NCBI GenBank assembly: GCA_020736575.1
Contig: JAGPYM010000019.1
Span: 620,001 to 684,000, forward strand
Direction: 5' to 3'
Length of the DNA: 64,000 nucleotides
Source of the DNA: Thelonectria olida
Lineage: Eukaryota > Ascomycota > Sordariomycetes > Hypocreales > Nectriaceae
Part shown: positions 63,166-64,000 of the stretch, piece after piece
Position numbering within the stretch: position 1 is the first letter of the stretch
How the letters are laid out: the number at the start of each line of letters is the position of its first letter
Made by a program: the position numbers and the translations under genes
Notes under the pieces: generated by a model
Databases searched by the model: none
The model's input: only the letters and a program-made list of their open reading frames with translations
What the model was told of the DNA's origin: nothing

Positions 63166-64000
63166 CTAATCGCTATTCTCTTCTCCAGATATTTCAATAA
63201 CAATCTGACATGTTCTTGAGTTATGACCAGCCTTACTATATATTCCACACCGCCTTTCCCTCGCCGCCCCCGACCTTCCCCGATCACCACTTCTCGATAA
63301 TTCCGCCCTCACCTGCGCATCAACGTCTTTCTGATTAATCTTATCCTTCCCCTCACCTACAGTTATCTTCCCTCCATTTCGCAGCCGGGTTCTTTTCGCT
63401 CTGCGCCGCTTGCTAAGGGTCTCATTTGACTGTCGAAGGTCCTAGACCTCAGACTCTAATAAGCTCATCTTATGCATTATTGCCTTTATTCCCTTAGTCA
63501 ATAACTTCAGGGCCTCAAGAATAAACGCAGGTGAGCTACTCTAATGCCTTTTGATTTGTCTTTCGAGGTATTCAGACTGTAAGCTAGCCTCAAGCACTAT
63601 CTTTAGTGTCTTAGAAACCCAAGGGTCGGGGAGGCCGACCTCCTCTCTAATCGGTGTTGGAGTCCGTAGCTGCACGTCAAGCTTCGATATGACATTTTCT
63701 GGGTTCAAGGGAATAAGTCCCGCCCCTCGAAAACCTCCCTCAATATTACTCCTTATCATCGCAGCTTCATGGGCGGCACAAAAGGCCGGGAAGAAGTCGG
63801 TCTTGGAAACATGGGTTATCGAGCACCTGATCAGATGCTCGATTTCTCGACTATATGCCTTTTTAAGCGGACCAAAGCACCCAACGTCAAGAGGCTGGAG
63901 TAGATAAGACGAATGAGCTGGCATACACAGCATGATGATGTGGTTGCCTTCGCAATATTTCTCAAAGTCGACCGAGTGGTGGCTGTTATGCCCATTAAGG
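63166..64000 (-). pseudogene. Fot1/pogo-type (Tc1/mariner) transposase, C-terminal part, runs off the right edge
   Basis: From the window edge one frame reads NGHNSHHSVDFEKYCEGNHI, MLCMPAHSSYLLQPLDVGCF, GPLKKAYSREIEHLI and EGGFRGAGLIPLNPENVISK, the DDE-superfamily endonuclease domain of fungal pogo elements. It stops at TAG 63541-63543 but continues in the same frame through a second TAG (63442-63444, in LLESEV-stop-DLRQSNETLS) to SKRRRAKRTRLRNGG, the knuckle-like CGIYSKAGHNSRTC and a final TAG at 63166-63168. In the segment NGHNSHHS the family has Asp-Gly-His, so the second catalytic Asp appears changed to Asn. Both internal TAGs fit CAG-to-TAG changes. Non-autonomous copy. Confidence 0.85.

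Noticed and set aside
1..64000. CRISPR arrays, rRNA or tRNA genes
   Set aside because: No regularly spaced identical repeats with unique spacers and no rRNA or tRNA signatures were seen; the DNA is eukaryotic.

Overview
The window reads as genomic DNA of a filamentous ascomycete (Pezizomycotina). The evidence is Zn2Cys6 regulators, short GT-AG introns of about 50-120 nt, a HET-domain gene, NACHT/STAND (fungal NLR) pieces, a GPI-anchored Ser/Thr-rich wall protein, Fot1/pogo and copia remnants, and very AT-rich tracts of the kind left by repeat-induced point mutation (RIP). No species can be named from the sequence alone.

Layout. 1-20.3 kb is an accessory stretch: the N-terminus of an NWD-type NLR at the left edge, a C-terminally truncated maltose-type MFS permease (3756-5374), a broken fluoride exporter (6.6-7.2 kb), a small secreted Cys-rich protein (7702-8130), a broken HET-domain gene (8.9-10.5 kb), a single-pass membrane protein with a coding minisatellite (10680-11726), an intact five-exon SHB17-like phosphatase (14249-15197), a decayed copia element with an opposed RNase H fragment (16.3-17.7 kb) and a decayed fungal transcription-factor-like gene (18.6-20.3 kb). 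20.6-48.1 kb looks like a secondary-metabolism region: an intronless 2106-aa reducing polyketide synthase (KS-AT-DH-ER-KR-ACP, no methyltransferase), a 1.3-kb AT-rich block, then a broken SDR, Zn2Cys6 regulator 1, an SDR, a zinc-type alcohol dehydrogenase with one in-frame TAG, an NmrA-like reductase, a 14-TM-type MFS exporter, a third SDR and Zn2Cys6 regulator 2.

The most striking signal is a shared cis-element, CGGCCGC-N5-CCGC. I found seven copies, and they lie only upstream of the genes between 29.6 and 46.5 kb: the SDR/regulator-1 divergent promoter, SDR 2, the ADH (twice), NmrA, the MFS exporter and the SDR 3/regulator-2 divergent promoter. The PKS upstream region has none. This defines a candidate regulon that may be distinct from the PKS next to it.

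48-64 kb is decayed and repeat-rich: a broken HeLo-like/NACHT NLR (minus strand, 50.0-48.0 kb) overlapping the 3' end of regulator 2 and abutting a truncated pectin-lyase-fold gene, a broken alginate-lyase-like gene (51.9-52.5 kb), an intact GPI-anchored wall protein (53350-55300), an intact STAND N-terminal-domain protein (58022-59384), AT-rich tracts including a palindrome of about 1.9 kb (60.1-62.0 kb), an LTR-like GC island and a Fot1/pogo transposase running off the right edge.

Gene structures were worked out by hand from splice signals and reading-frame continuity. Family assignments come from recognising motifs, not from a search.
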